Shown: positions 8,057 to 18,488 of the stretch, one piece after another
Position numbering within the stretch: position 1 is the first letter of the stretch
How the letters are laid out: every line of letters starts with the position of its first letter
From: GCA-003244245 sp049673305
Lineage (GTDB): Bacteria > Actinomycetota > Actinomycetes > Mycobacteriales > Pseudonocardiaceae
DNA length: 64,000 bases
Assembly (NCBI GenBank): GCA_049673305.1
Contig: JBATXM010000198.1
Coordinates: 9,307-73,306 of the forward strand
Reading direction: 5' to 3'
Notes under the pieces: generated by a model
Told to the model about the DNA's origin: nothing
The model's input: only the letters and a program-made list of their open reading frames with translations
Database searches by the model: none
Translations under genes and position numbers: made by a program

Positions 8057-9510
8057 CTCGCCGGCCGTCCGAACGAGGGCAAACCCAGCGCCACTCCCGG
8101 CGTTGTCGGGCATCGACCGGCCGCCCACGCATCGCCCGCGGCGGTTCGCCGGTGTGCCCGCAACGCCACCTCGGACACCAGGTGGTGCGGCGCCGCATAG
8201 GTGACCTCCGCCCGTACCACGTCTCCCGGCCGAACCTCGATTTCGCCCGGTTCGACGTGCACGAGCCGGCCGTCCCTGGCCCGCCCGCTCATCCTCTGGG
8301 TAGCCGCGTCCTTGCGGCCCTCACCCTCGGAGACCAGCACTTCCACGACGCTGCCGATCAGGCTCCGGTTGAGCTCCCAAGAAATCTCCTCCTGGAGCGC
8401 GACGAGCCGCTCATAGCGATCTTGCACGATTTCCTTGGGTACCTGGCCAGCCATGTCCGCAGCCGGCGTACCCGGACGGCGGGAGTACTGGAAAGTGAAC
8501 GCCTGAGCGAAGCGCGCTTGCCGGACCACATCCAAGGTGGCCTGGAAGTCAGTCTCGGTCTCACCGGGGAAACCGACGATGATGTCGGTGGACAGCGCCG
8601 CGTCGGGCATCGCGGCCCGCACCTCCTCGACGATTGTGAGGTAGCGCTGCGCCCGGTAGGAGCGGCGCATCGCCGCGAGTACCGGGTCCGAACCGGACTG
8701 CAGCGGCATGTGCAGCTGATGGCAGACGTTCGGGGTGGCCGCCATCACCTCGATGACGTCCGAGGTGAAGTCCCGAGGGTGTGGCGAGGTGAAGCGCACC
8801 CGCTCCAGGCCCTCGATCCCCCCGCAGGCGCGCAGCAGGTCACCGAACGCGCGTCGGTCGGCGAATCCCACTCCGTAGGCGTTGACGTTCTGCCCCAGCA
8901 GAGTCACTTCGAGCACGCCCTCGGCCACCAGCGCCTCGATCTCCGCGAGCACGTCGCCGGGTCGCCGGTCGAGCTCCTTGCCGCGCAGCGCGGGCACGAT
9001 GCAGAACGTGCACGTGTTGTTGCAACCCACTGAGATCGACACCCACGCGGAGTGCGCCGAGTCCCGCTTCGCCGGCAGCGCGGAAGGAAACACCTGCAGC
9101 GACTCGGCAATCTCGATCTGGGCAGCGTCATTGTGTCGGGCCCGCTCCAGCAGTACCGGCAGGGAGCCGATGTTGTGGGTGCCAAACACCACATCGACCC
9201 AGGGTGCCCGGCGGGTGATCTCGCCGCGGTCCTTCTGCGCCAGGCAACCGCCGACAGCGATCTGCATCCCTGGATGCTCGCTCTTCATCGGGCGTAGCTG
9301 ACCGAGGTTGCCGTAGAGCCGGTTGTCGGCGTTCTCCCGCACCGCGCAGGTGTTGAGCACGACGACATCGGGGGTGGCGTCCTGCCCGGCGGGCACGTAT
9401 CCAGCCGCCTCGAGCAGCCCGGCCAGCCGTTGCGAGTCGTGCACATTCATCTGGCAGCCGTACGTGCGCACGCGGTAGCTGCGTGGGCGCTGCTCGGTAC
9501 TCGCGGTCAT
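8053..9510 (-). CDS. miaB: tRNA-2-methylthio-N6-dimethylallyladenosine synthase MiaB
   Basis: A 485-residue radical-SAM methylthiotransferase that converts i6A37 to ms2i6A37 in tRNA. The N-terminal UPF0004 domain holds three cluster cysteines (YGCQMN, LNTCAVRENA, GGCLAQ). The radical-SAM CxxxCxxC motif is GCNNTCTFC near residue 165, and a TRAM RNA-binding domain forms the C-terminus. The ATG at 9510 is chosen over the upstream frame because the family begins just before YGCQMN. It acts after MiaA, which is encoded about 2 kb away on the same strand. Confidence 0.95.
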   Translation of the reverse strand: MTASTEQRPRSYRVRTYGCQMNVHDSQRLAGLLEAAGYVPAGQDATPDVVVLNTCAVRENADNRLYGNLGQLRPMKSEHPGMQIAVGGCLAQKDRGEITRRAPWVDVVFGTHNIGSLPVLLERARHNDAAQIEIAESLQVFPSALPAKRDSAHSAWVSISVGCNNTCTFCIVPALRGKELDRRPGDVLAEIEALVAEGVLEVTLLGQNVNAYGVGFADRRAFGDLLRACGGIEGLERVRFTSPHPRDFTSDVIEVMAATPNVCHQLHMPLQSGSDPVLAAMRRSYRAQRYLTIVEEVRAAMPDAALSTDIIVGFPGETETDFQATLDVVRQARFAQAFTFQYSRRPGTPAADMAGQVPKEIVQDRYERLVALQEEISWELNRSLIGSVVEVLVSEGEGRKDAATQRMSGRARDGRLVHVEPGEIEVRPGDVVRAEVTYAAPHHLVSEVALRAHRRTAAGDAWAAGRCPTTPGVALGLPSFGRPAR

Positions 9511-9874
9511 CTCATCATCGTAGAGAGAGGCCCGACGCCCGCTCCCACCTGGAGGATCGAACCCGGAGGATCGGAGGTAGTTCACCCGAGACAGCCAACC
9601 CGCGAATGACCCCGTAGTCTCAGCGAGACATAAGAGCCCGGGTTAGTCGGCCGCGACCACCGGTCCGCCCTGGGCGCCGAGGGGTCCGATACGATTACTC
9701 TGAAAGTCTCCAGCTCACTGAATCAGTGCCGCCCGGCGCGTGTCTGCGTCATGTCAGCGACGAGTTCACGTGATTCGTTCGGTGGACGTTAACCCCAGGC
9801 TGTACGGTTCCACGGCACCTTTGCTCAGTTTTTAAGTGGTTCGCACAATTCTGCGATGGGAGATAACGCGGTCA
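9511..9874. other. Intergenic region between miaB and the MntP-type gene
   Basis: About 360 bases separate the divergent miaB and MntP-type starts. They must hold both promoters. I looked for a yybP-ykoY-type manganese riboswitch before the exporter gene and could not recognise one by eye; no other structure stands out. Confidence 0.4.
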
Positions 9875-10600
9875 ATGGACAACGTTTTTCTCAGCTTGCT
9901 GTTGTTCGTGCTACCGCTGAGCGTGGATACGTTCGCGATCGCCGCCGCGGTGGGCGCGAGCCGGCCCACCGGATCGACTCGGTGGCGGATTTCAGCGGTC
10001 TTTGTTCTTTGTGAAGGGGGTATGCCCCTGGTGGGCCTCGCCCTTGGCGCATCCATCGGACATACGATCGGCAGCGTCGCTAATTACCTTTCCGGTGGCT
10101 TGCTCATCTTACTCGGCGGTTACCTATGGTGGGCTAACGCCGATGACGACCAGGCCGACGACGAGGTCGCGAAGGCACGCCAACTCACCAGCGCGCAGGG
10201 CCTCGCTGTGGTCGGGCTCGCGCTATCCATCAGTCTTGACGAGCTGGCGATCGGCTTGGGCCTCGGCCTTGGCACCGCAGCCACCACGCTCGTCGCCATC
10301 GTTGCGGGGATTGTGATCCAAACGCTGGTCGTCTCTCAGCTCGGGTTATCTTTCGGCGTCCGGATCAGCGAATGCTTGCGCGAGCGCATCGAACGCTTGA
10401 CCGGCCCCATGCTGGTCGTTCTCGGCAGCTACCTGCTCGCCGAAGCGCTCGTCCACATCGGGCTGATCACTGCAGGCCACGCGGTAGGCTTCGGCGTTCT
10501 TGTACTTCTCCTGGGCGCCGTCACGACCGGTGCGCACCGTTTCCTGCCAGCGTGGGGACGGGCGACGAGTTGCCTCGCGGCCGACCGTCATGGATCTTGA
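9875..10600 (+). CDS. MntP-family putative manganese efflux protein
   Basis: A 241-residue integral membrane protein with about six helices arranged as two related halves. The conserved acidic pairs are in LSVDTFAIAAAVG (N half) and SISLDELAIGLGLG (C half), matching the DxFA-type motifs of MntP/YebN exporters that lower cytoplasmic Mn2+. An earlier in-frame GTG at 9836 exists, but the ATG at 9875 follows a GGGAG and starts directly at the first helix. The C-terminus overlaps the next gene by 11 bp. Substrate is inferred from the family. Confidence 0.8.
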   Translation: MDNVFLSLLLFVLPLSVDTFAIAAAVGASRPTGSTRWRISAVFVLCEGGMPLVGLALGASIGHTIGSVANYLSGGLLILLGGYLWWANADDDQADDEVAKARQLTSAQGLAVVGLALSISLDELAIGLGLGLGTAATTLVAIVAGIVIQTLVVSQLGLSFGVRISECLRERIERLTGPMLVVLGSYLLAEALVHIGLITAGHAVGFGVLVLLLGAVTTGAHRFLPAWGRATSCLAADRHGS

Positions 10601-11588
10601 TCAGCGGCGGCTCTGGCCGGAGCTGACACAGGGGTCGACGTCCTCGTCTGGCACCTGGTGGCCCCGGTCGGTACTGCGAATCGTGCGCGGACGTGGAAAA
10701 CTGCGGCCAAAACGGGTCGGCTGCCTGCTCATCGTGATCGTGATCTCGGCGCTGTGGGTGCTGAACCAGGGCTTCCACGAGGTTACCGCCCTGTTGAGCG
10801 ACCACCCCGCTCCGGTGTCTGGTGGGCCGTTCGAAACAGTCGCTCCAACACGCCCGGCAAGCAGCGGGTCACCAACAATCGACCGGATCGTCCTGCGTGG
10901 CAAGCTCATCGTCGGGATCCAGGAGGTACCCAGGCTGGTGCAGCGCGCACCAGACTCGGGTGGCTACACGGGGTTCGACGTCGCGTTGCTTGCTCTGATC
11001 GCCCGTGACCTGGGGGTGGATCCCGCCCGCACCAATTTTAAGCCGCTACCCGAGAGTAGCCGCGAGGCGGCAGCAGGCACAGCCAATGTGGATCTCGTGC
11101 TCGGCGGCTATGAGATCACCGCAGCGCGCAGCGCGAAGGTGGGCATCGCGGGTCCTTACCTGGTCCGCCAGCTGCGCCTGGTTGCGCCCGCCACCAGCCC
11201 GGTGACTGGCCTGAACTCGCTCAGTCACGGGGAGGTATGCGCGCCTGCGGACTCACCAGCCGCGGCAGCGCTGGCCGCTCGTGGTGTAGCGCTGCAGACG
11301 CGAGCGACCCTGGGTGCGTGCGCGAACCTGATCGGGGATCGGGTCGAGGCGATCGCCGGGAATCAGGACGCCGTGGCAGCGTTGCTTTCCCAGGCGCCCG
11401 GCACGCTGCGGGTGGTCGGCGAGCCACTGGGGACCACCGAGTACGGCATCGGATTGCCGCTGGGTGACCAACTACTGCGCGAGCGGGTCACCGCAGTGCT
11501 GCGGCACGCGATCGACGACGGCACCTGGGCTCGCCTCTACGCTGAGTACCTCGGCACTCCGGTACCCAGCCCTCCTATGCTGCGTTGA
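10590..11588 (+). CDS. Membrane-anchored extracellular solute-binding protein, family 3
   Basis: A 332-residue protein with a basic N-terminus and one hydrophobic segment (around residues 37-55, CLLIVIVISALWVLNQG) that acts as signal anchor. The rest is a family 3 binding-protein fold (GKLIVGIQE, GYTGFDVALLALIARDLG, NVDLVLGGYEIT, GPYLVRQLRLV), like glutamate/glutamine-binding proteins. It lacks a lipobox. No ABC permease or ATPase gene is adjacent, so its partner is elsewhere or it acts as a sensor. It starts inside the 3' end of the MntP-type gene, which suggests coupling to it. Confidence 0.75.
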   Translation: MDLDQRRLWPELTQGSTSSSGTWWPRSVLRIVRGRGKLRPKRVGCLLIVIVISALWVLNQGFHEVTALLSDHPAPVSGGPFETVAPTRPASSGSPTIDRIVLRGKLIVGIQEVPRLVQRAPDSGGYTGFDVALLALIARDLGVDPARTNFKPLPESSREAAAGTANVDLVLGGYEITAARSAKVGIAGPYLVRQLRLVAPATSPVTGLNSLSHGEVCAPADSPAAAALAARGVALQTRATLGACANLIGDRVEAIAGNQDAVAALLSQAPGTLRVVGEPLGTTEYGIGLPLGDQLLRERVTAVLRHAIDDGTWARLYAEYLGTPVPSPPMLR

Positions 11589-11621
11589 CCGCTGCCTGCG
11601 TTGACCGCTGTCCGGGCTGGC

Positions 11622-12380
11622 TTATCTCCGCTTGCGGCGCAATAGCCGGCTCAGCGGATCGAAGCGGATGTCCACTACCCGTTCCTTCATCGGAATTAAG
11701 GCATTGTCCGTTATCTTGATGTGCTCCGGGCACACTTCGGTGCAGCACTTGGTAATATTGCAGAATCCAAGCCCATGGTCGTCCTGTGCAGACTTTTTGC
11801 GATCCACACCATCCTCGTCGGCGGCGTCCAGCGGGTGCATGTCAAGCTCAGCGATCCGCATGAGAAAACGCGGTCCGGAGAAACTCGTCTTATTCTCCTC
11901 GTGGTCGCGGATCACGTGACAGGTGTTCTGACACAGGAAGCACTCGATGCACTTACGGAACTCCTGCGAGCGTTCCACATCCACCTGCTGCATCCGATAT
12001 TCGCCAGGCTGCACGCCCTTGGGCGGCATGAACGAACGCACTTCACGCGCCTTGTGATAGTTGTATGAAACATCGGTGACGAGATCGCGGATGACCGGGA
12101 AAGTCCGCAACGGGGTGACTGTCACCGGCAGCTGCGGCGGCAACGTGGACATCCGCGTCATGCACATCAGGCGCGGCCGGCCGTTGATCTCGGCGCTACA
12201 CGATCCACACTTGCCCGCCTTGCAGTTCCACCGCACCGCGAGGTCGGGCGTCTGGGTGGCCTGCAGGCGGTGGATGACATCCAGGACCACCTCTCCCGCA
12301 TTGACCTCGACGTCAAAATCAACAAGGTTGCCACCGTGGGTGTCACCCCGCCACACGTGGAAGCGTCGCTGGTTGCCCAT
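11622..12380 (-). CDS. sdhB: Succinate dehydrogenase iron-sulfur subunit
   Basis: A 252-residue subunit B. The plant-type ferredoxin domain carries the 2Fe-2S cysteines in CKAGKCGSCS and the downstream MCMTR region. The C-terminal half has CIECFLCQNTC and CNITKCCTEVCPEHI for the 4Fe-4S and 3Fe-4S clusters. It passes electrons from the SdhA flavin to the membrane quinone. It starts one base after the sdhA stop. The set resembles Rv0247c-Rv0249c (Sdh1). Confidence 0.95.
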   Translation of the reverse strand: MGNQRRFHVWRGDTHGGNLVDFDVEVNAGEVVLDVIHRLQATQTPDLAVRWNCKAGKCGSCSAEINGRPRLMCMTRMSTLPPQLPVTVTPLRTFPVIRDLVTDVSYNYHKAREVRSFMPPKGVQPGEYRMQQVDVERSQEFRKCIECFLCQNTCHVIRDHEENKTSFSGPRFLMRIAELDMHPLDAADEDGVDRKKSAQDDHGLGFCNITKCCTEVCPEHIKITDNALIPMKERVVDIRFDPLSRLLRRKRR

Positions 12381-12381
12381 G

Positions 12382-14289
12382 TCAGTCCTTCCCTCCCGGG
12401 AGCTCTTCCGAGGTGAAGTACTTCTTCAGCTCGTCATGTTCGAATAGCTCAACCAGGTATGCGCGCATCGGGACCTGCTCCTTGCGTTCGACGCGAACGC
12501 CGCTGTCGGCTCCGTTGGCCCGCTGCGTGCATACCAACAGGACATGTCGCCATTCAGGATCCATCACCGGGTAGTCATCTCGGGTGTGCCCACCCCGGCT
12601 TTCGGTGCGCTCCAACGCGGCCCGTGCGATACACTCGCTCACCGCGAGCATGTTGCGCAAATCCAGTGCGAGGTGCCAACCGGGATTGAACTGACGGTGA
12701 CCCTCCACCACAACGTGCCGGGCTCGGCGACGCAGCTCGTCAAGTTTCTTGACCGCGAGTTCCATCTCCTCCGCCTTGCGGATAATGCCGACCAGGTCGT
12801 TCATGGCCTGCTGGAGCTCTTGCTGCAGTAGGTAGGGGTTCTCGGCGTCCACGCTGTCAGTTTCCGGCCGGAAGGGGCTGACCGCCCGCTGCGCAGCGGC
12901 CTCCACGTCGGCCTCGCGGACCAACGACCGGTGCCCACCCAGAGAGTCCACGTAAGTCGCCGCCCCGAGGCCAGCCCGGCGACCGAAAACGAGCAGGTCG
13001 GACAGCGAGTTACCACCCAACCGGTTGGAACCATGCATCCCGCCGGCAACCTCACCGGCCGCGAAAAGTCCGCGTACCGAGGCTGCCGCCGTGTCCGGAT
13101 CGACCTCCACGCCGCCCATGACGTAGTGGCAGGTGGGGCCGACCTCCATGGGCTCGGCTGTGATGTCAACGTCAGCCAATTCCTTGAATTGGTGGTACAT
13201 CGAGGGAAGCCGCTTCTTGATGACCTCAGCGGGAAGCCGGGTGGAGACGTCGAGGAAGGCTCCTCCATGAGGTGACCCGCGACCCGCTTTCACCTCGGAG
13301 TTGATCGCACGCGCGACCTCGTCACGAGGCAGCAACTCCGGCGGCCGGCGATTATTGTCCGGATCATCGTACCAACGGTCCGCCTCCTGTTCCGACGTCG
13401 CGTACTGGTTCTTGAAGACCTCGGGAATGTAATCAAACATGAAGCGCTTGTTTTCGGAGTTGCACAGCACCCCACCATCCCCGCGGACCGACTCGGTGAC
13501 GAGGATTCCCTTGACACTGGGCGGCCACACCATGCCCGTGGGGTGAAACTGGACGAACTCCATGTTGATCAGCGACGCACCGCAACGCAGCGCGAGCGCA
13601 TGCCCGTCGCCGGTATACTCCCAGGAATTGCTGGTGACCTTGAAAGCCTTTCCGATGCCACCAGTGGCCAGCACTACGGCAGGGGCGTCGAACCGGATGA
13701 AGCGGCCAGTCTCCCGCCAGTAGCCGAACGCTCCGGACACCTCATCGGCAGCTGTGAGTAAATCCGTGATCGTGCATTCGGCGAAGACTTTCAGGTAAGC
13801 CTCATAGTCGCCGTGTTCAGCGAAATCTTCTTGCTGCAGCGAGACAATTTTCTGCTGCAGCGTACGGATCAGCTCCAGACCCGTGCGATCACCTACATGG
13901 GCCAGCCGCGGGTATTCGTGCCCACCAAAGTTGCGCTGGCTGATCTTGCCGTCCTTGGTGCGGTCAAACAGCGCACCATAGGTCTCCAGTTCCCATACCC
14001 GCTGCGGCGCTTCCTTCGCGTGCAGCTCGGCCATCCGCCAGTTGTTGAGAAACTTGCCTCCCCGCATGGTGTCGCGGAAATGGACCTGCCAGCTGTCCCG
14101 TGAGTTCACGTTGCCCATCGACGCCGCAATGCCTCCCTCGGCCATCACGGTGTGGGCCTTGCCGAACAAGGACTTGGAGACAACGGCGGTACGTTTGCCC
14201 AGCTCACGGGCTTCGATCGCGGCACGGAGCCCAGCGCCGCCCGCGCCGATCACCACGACGTCATAGTCGTGCCGCTCGATCTCGATCAT
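12382..14289 (-). CDS. sdhA: Succinate dehydrogenase/fumarate reductase flavoprotein subunit
   Basis: A 635-residue flavoprotein. FAD binding is seen in VVIGAGGAGLRAAIEA at the N-terminus and the covalent-FAD His region in SKSLFGKAHTVMAEGG. The active-site segments TGMVWPPSVKG, GGVLCN and the substrate-domain H/R residues of the family are present, plus GLFAAGEVAGGMHGSNRLGGNSL near residue 400. It oxidises succinate to fumarate on the cytoplasmic side. It is preceded by the membrane subunit gene and followed by sdhB. Confidence 0.96.
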   Translation of the reverse strand: MIEIERHDYDVVVIGAGGAGLRAAIEARELGKRTAVVSKSLFGKAHTVMAEGGIAASMGNVNSRDSWQVHFRDTMRGGKFLNNWRMAELHAKEAPQRVWELETYGALFDRTKDGKISQRNFGGHEYPRLAHVGDRTGLELIRTLQQKIVSLQQEDFAEHGDYEAYLKVFAECTITDLLTAADEVSGAFGYWRETGRFIRFDAPAVVLATGGIGKAFKVTSNSWEYTGDGHALALRCGASLINMEFVQFHPTGMVWPPSVKGILVTESVRGDGGVLCNSENKRFMFDYIPEVFKNQYATSEQEADRWYDDPDNNRRPPELLPRDEVARAINSEVKAGRGSPHGGAFLDVSTRLPAEVIKKRLPSMYHQFKELADVDITAEPMEVGPTCHYVMGGVEVDPDTAAASVRGLFAAGEVAGGMHGSNRLGGNSLSDLLVFGRRAGLGAATYVDSLGGHRSLVREADVEAAAQRAVSPFRPETDSVDAENPYLLQQELQQAMNDLVGIIRKAEEMELAVKKLDELRRRARHVVVEGHRQFNPGWHLALDLRNMLAVSECIARAALERTESRGGHTRDDYPVMDPEWRHVLLVCTQRANGADSGVRVERKEQVPMRAYLVELFEHDELKKYFTSEELPGGKD

Positions 14290-14323
14290 AAGTACCGGTT
14301 CCTCGTCAGGTGAATAGGCGCGA

Positions 14324-15160
14324 TTAGTTGAACAGGCGCAGGTCGAATATCCAGCCTGCGGAGACGGCCATGATATAGAAGTCGGTGAGCATCACCGTGA
14401 TCAGTGACGTCCAGGCAAATTGCATGTGACGGCCATTGAGCTTCGACAGCTGCGTCCAGAGCCAATACCGCATACGATGCTTCGAGAAGTGTTTCAGCCG
14501 GCCTCCGAAAACGTGTCGGCACGCATGGCACGACAGTGAATATAGCCACAGCATCGTAACATTGATTAACAGGATAAGCGAGCCCAGGCCCACTCCGAAG
14601 CCACCATTGGCGGGGAAAAATGCCAACACTGCGTCGTAAGTATTGATGAGCAGCAACGCGCTGGCAAAGTAGAAAAAATACCGATGCAAGTTCTGTAGAA
14701 CCAATGGAAATCGGGTTTCCCCAGTGTATCTCTTCGCAGGCTCGGCGACCGCACATCCTGGCGGTGACAGGAGAAAAGATCGGTAGCCAGCCTTGCGATA
14801 ATAATAACAGCTGGCACGGAATCCAGCAAGGATCGGAAAAATTAGGATAGGCAGCGGCAACGCCAACGGAAACGCCGGCAGCGGGGTGCCGAAATGTGAT
14901 GATCCCGCTGCGCACGACTCGCTCAAGCACGGCGAGTACAAGGGAGTGAGGTAGTGATATTTTCCGACCCAATAATCATCCCGCATGAATAGCCGCAGCG
15001 TCGTGTAGACGATGAAGGCCCCCAGCACGGTGGCAGTCACCAAGGGCGACACCCACCAGCGGTCGGTCCGCAGGGTCCGGGCAGAGATCGCCGCCCGGGC
15101 AGACTGTATTCGATCAGGTTGGCTGACTCCGGATGGCGGGGACGATGAGGTGGTGGTCAT
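14324..15160 (-). CDS. Succinate dehydrogenase membrane-anchor subunit (Rv0249c-like)
   Basis: A 278-residue membrane protein with about five hydrophobic segments and conserved histidines (NLHRYFFYFAS, YSLSCHACRHVF) that could bind b hemes. It sits directly upstream of sdhA, leaving 34 bp, and corresponds in size and order to Rv0249c of the mycobacterial Sdh1 enzyme, in which one fused protein anchors the complex. Codon use is slightly lower in GC than its neighbours. Role in quinone reduction is inferred from operon position. Confidence 0.85.
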   Translation of the reverse strand: MTTTSSSPPSGVSQPDRIQSARAAISARTLRTDRWWVSPLVTATVLGAFIVYTTLRLFMRDDYWVGKYHYLTPLYSPCLSESCAAGSSHFGTPLPAFPLALPLPILIFPILAGFRASCYYYRKAGYRSFLLSPPGCAVAEPAKRYTGETRFPLVLQNLHRYFFYFASALLLINTYDAVLAFFPANGGFGVGLGSLILLINVTMLWLYSLSCHACRHVFGGRLKHFSKHRMRYWLWTQLSKLNGRHMQFAWTSLITVMLTDFYIMAVSAGWIFDLRLFN

Positions 15161-15331
15161 GACGTCGATTCAGGTCGGGGCCACGGGGCAGGGTGGTCAG
15201 TTCAGCTTGCGGTGCCAGCCGCAGCCGGCAACCATCGCCACGGGTCGGCGGCCCGAGGCGCTCACTTCGCTACTGACAGTAAGCCGAGTCCATGGCACAG
15301 GTCCAAGATATGGTGACGCTTGTCCTGATAG

Positions 15332-15344
15332 CGATAGGCTATCG
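15332..15344. promoter_or_regulatory. Inverted repeat at the LysR gene start
   Basis: CGATAG-G-CTATCG is a perfect 6-bp-arm inverted repeat ending 2 bp before the GTG of the LysR gene, in the LysR/sdh divergent promoter region. LysR regulators commonly bind such sites to repress themselves; that role here is inference. Confidence 0.45.
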
Positions 15345-15346
15345 AG

Positions 15347-16273
15347 GTGCAAATACAGCAATTGGTCTACTTTCTGGCCGTCGCTCGGACCCGCCACTTC
15401 ACCCGGGCAGCCGAGCTCACGCACGTCGCCCAGCCGTCGCTGAGCAAACAGATCCATTGCCTGGAGCGCGAACTGGGCAGTGAGCTGTTCCACCGGGCCC
15501 GGGGCAACGTAACGCTCACGCCAGCTGGAGAGGTGCTCGTTCCCTTCGCCAAACGAATTCTCGCCGACATCGAGACCGCTCGGTTGGAGGTGCACGAGCT
15601 GGCCGAGCTTCGCCAGGGCCGGCTACGGCTCGGTGCCACTCCAAGCCTCTGCACCGGGCCGTTAGCCTACGCGCTCGCCAATTTTCGCGTCCGTTATCCA
15701 GGCATCCAACTCATCATCGACGAAAGCGGCTCCCGAGATCTGGTACGGCAGCTCGCGGAAGGAGCCATCGACCTGGCGATGATCACCTCGTCGGTGCACC
15801 GAGGGGACCCTATCCTGGATACTGTCCCGATCCTTCGCGAGCAGCTCACCGTCGCCGTACCGCGCACCATGGACCGTGACTCGTTTCGGATCGAGGACCT
15901 TCGGGACCGCCCCTTGGTGATGTTCCGCGAGGGCTACGACCTCAGATCAATGACTCTCACGGCCTGTCAGCGAGCTGGGTTTCAGCCACGGTTCGCCATT
16001 GAGGGGGGCGAGATGGACGCGGTACTCAGCTTCGTCGAAGCCGGCCTTGGGATCGCCGTAGTCCCCAGCATGGTTCTCCAAGGCCGCCCCCAGCTTCGTG
16101 GTGTGCCGTTTGTGCCTCTCCCGCCGATCCGGACAATCTCGCTTGCCCACCGCACTGACGTGCGCCCAACCAGAGCCGCTGAAGAATTCCGCACCACGCT
16201 GTTACAGCTGCTCAGCAACGCACACGCGCACGGCAGCCTACCCGCCGGCGTCGAATTCATCGCCCCCGGCTGA
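15347..16273 (+). CDS. LysR-family transcriptional regulator
   Basis: A 308-residue regulator. The N-terminal winged HTH (LVYFLAVARTRHFTRAAELTHVAQPSLSKQI) covers residues 5-65, followed by a LysR substrate-binding domain (residues ~88-300). It starts at a GTG and is divergent from the sdh operon, which it most likely controls along with itself. The effector is unknown, though a dicarboxylate would fit the context. A short inverted repeat lies just before the start codon. Confidence 0.9.
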   Translation: MQIQQLVYFLAVARTRHFTRAAELTHVAQPSLSKQIHCLERELGSELFHRARGNVTLTPAGEVLVPFAKRILADIETARLEVHELAELRQGRLRLGATPSLCTGPLAYALANFRVRYPGIQLIIDESGSRDLVRQLAEGAIDLAMITSSVHRGDPILDTVPILREQLTVAVPRTMDRDSFRIEDLRDRPLVMFREGYDLRSMTLTACQRAGFQPRFAIEGGEMDAVLSFVEAGLGIAVVPSMVLQGRPQLRGVPFVPLPPIRTISLAHRTDVRPTRAAEEFRTTLLQLLSNAHAHGSLPAGVEFIAPG

Positions 16274-16329
16274 ACACCCAGTGGTCAGTGCTGAACACCT
16301 CATAGTCAATGCTGAGCACTCGTAGTCAG

Positions 16330-16841
16330 TCAAGGGCACGGCTCGACTTCGGTGGGCCACTCGCCCGGGCCGAGCTCGTCACGTATCACTCGCCACGCCA
16401 ACCCCTCGGAGTAGCCCTTGCGGGCCAGCATCCCGCCCAGCTTGCGGGCTAGGGTGCTGGCGTCCCGCACGGTGTTAGTGCGTAGCTTGCGCCGGACCAG
16501 TTCGCGGGCCCGCTGTTCCTCATCCTCGGATCGTATCGTCGCCACGGTCTCGCGAACGATCTCATCTGGCACTCCTCGACGCCGGAGCCTGGTACTCAGC
16601 GCTCTCCTACTCAAGCCGCAGTGGCGGTGCTCGGAGTGCACTGCCGACTCGGCGAAGGCGGCGTCATTGACCAGACCCACCTCGCTCAGGCGGTCGAGCA
16701 CTGGCTCTCCGACCTCTTCAGGAATCCCGCGCCGGCCCAATGCCTCGGCTAACTCGGCCCGGCTGTGCGGTCGCACGGTGAGCAACCGCAAGCAAATTCC
16801 CTGCGCCTCCGCCGCCGGACTCATAGTCTTGGACCAGGGCA

Positions 16842-16842
<1 letters not shown>
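16330..16842 (-). CDS. recX: RecA regulator RecX
   Basis: A 170-residue, all-helical protein with three RecX repeats (for example AEAQGICLRLLTVRPHSRAELAEAL, FAESAVHSEHRHCGLSRRAL, ARKLGGMLARKGYSEGLAWRVI). RecX caps and inhibits RecA filaments. Its ATG shares one base with the recA stop (TGATG), so expression is coupled to recA and SOS-induced with it. Length is usual for actinobacteria. Confidence 0.93.
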
Positions 16843-17882
<1,040 letters not shown>

Positions 17883-18006
17883 CTGACGGTCCACCTCGCT
17901 CATCGGTTCTTCTGGGTCGGGGCCGACGCTAAGCGGTAGGACCGACACTTCGCGACGACACACACCGGATCTGTGGACAGACGTCCGGCTGTGGACAACA
18001 TCCTAG

Positions 18007-18022
18007 GCGAACACGTGTTCGA
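18007..18022. promoter_or_regulatory. SOS box before recA
   Basis: GCGAAC-ACGT-GTTCGA matches the LexA operator with a single outer mismatch. It lies about 125 bp before the recA start and is the expected damage-responsive operator for recA-recX. Confidence 0.85.
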
Positions 18023-18087
18023 CGTCAGGAGCGACACGCCGGTACGCTAGCTTGCAGCGTCCACCGGTGCCAGAGGTGAGAGACCGG

Positions 18088-18282
18088 TCAACGTCGTTTC
18101 TCGGGAACGTCGAATGTGGCGCACACCACGGTCCACACCTGCTTGATGTCAATCCCCGCCTCCAGTGCCCCGTTGACTGTTCGACCGCCGAGCGCGGCGA
18201 ACACGTGATCATGGGCCAGCGCGGCCGCCCTGGCCGCGCCGAATTCCTCGTCCATCCGCTGCCGGAACTGGGTTATCCGCAT
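18088..18282 (-). CDS. DUF3046 small protein
   Basis: A 64-residue protein of the DUF3046 family (MRITQFRQRMDEEFG ... LGGRTVNGALEAGIDIKQVW), which sits directly upstream of recA across actinobacteria (Rv2738c). The conserved core ALGGRTVNxALxxGxxxxxVW is present. Function unknown; the strict association with recA suggests a role linked to repair. It shares a divergent promoter region with valine dehydrogenase. Confidence 0.88.
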   Translation of the reverse strand: MRITQFRQRMDEEFGAARAAALAHDHVFAALGGRTVNGALEAGIDIKQVWTVVCATFDVPEKRR

Positions 18283-18488
18283 TCTGCCAGGTTAGGTACA
18301 CATCCGGCAGCTATCGTAACGGGGTGCTCGCCCAAAGCGACCCGACCGGGCTGTACCTAACCCTACTTAGCCCTACATCGCTCCCCCGTTGCCTGCGCCT
18401 GATGCGACCGGAACGGGCATACGCTGTACAGCAGGGCGCGCCACTATCGCGCCATCATCGCGTCACCGAACGGGAGGGGGCCACCACT

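Noticed and set aside
9586..9835. Manganese riboswitch (yybP-ykoY type) before the MntP-type gene
   Set aside because: I looked for it because of the gene context but could not find its conserved loops.
18324..18488. 55-residue N-terminal extension of valine dehydrogenase
   Set aside because: Unlike the family and without a ribosome-binding site, whereas the GTG at 18489 has one.
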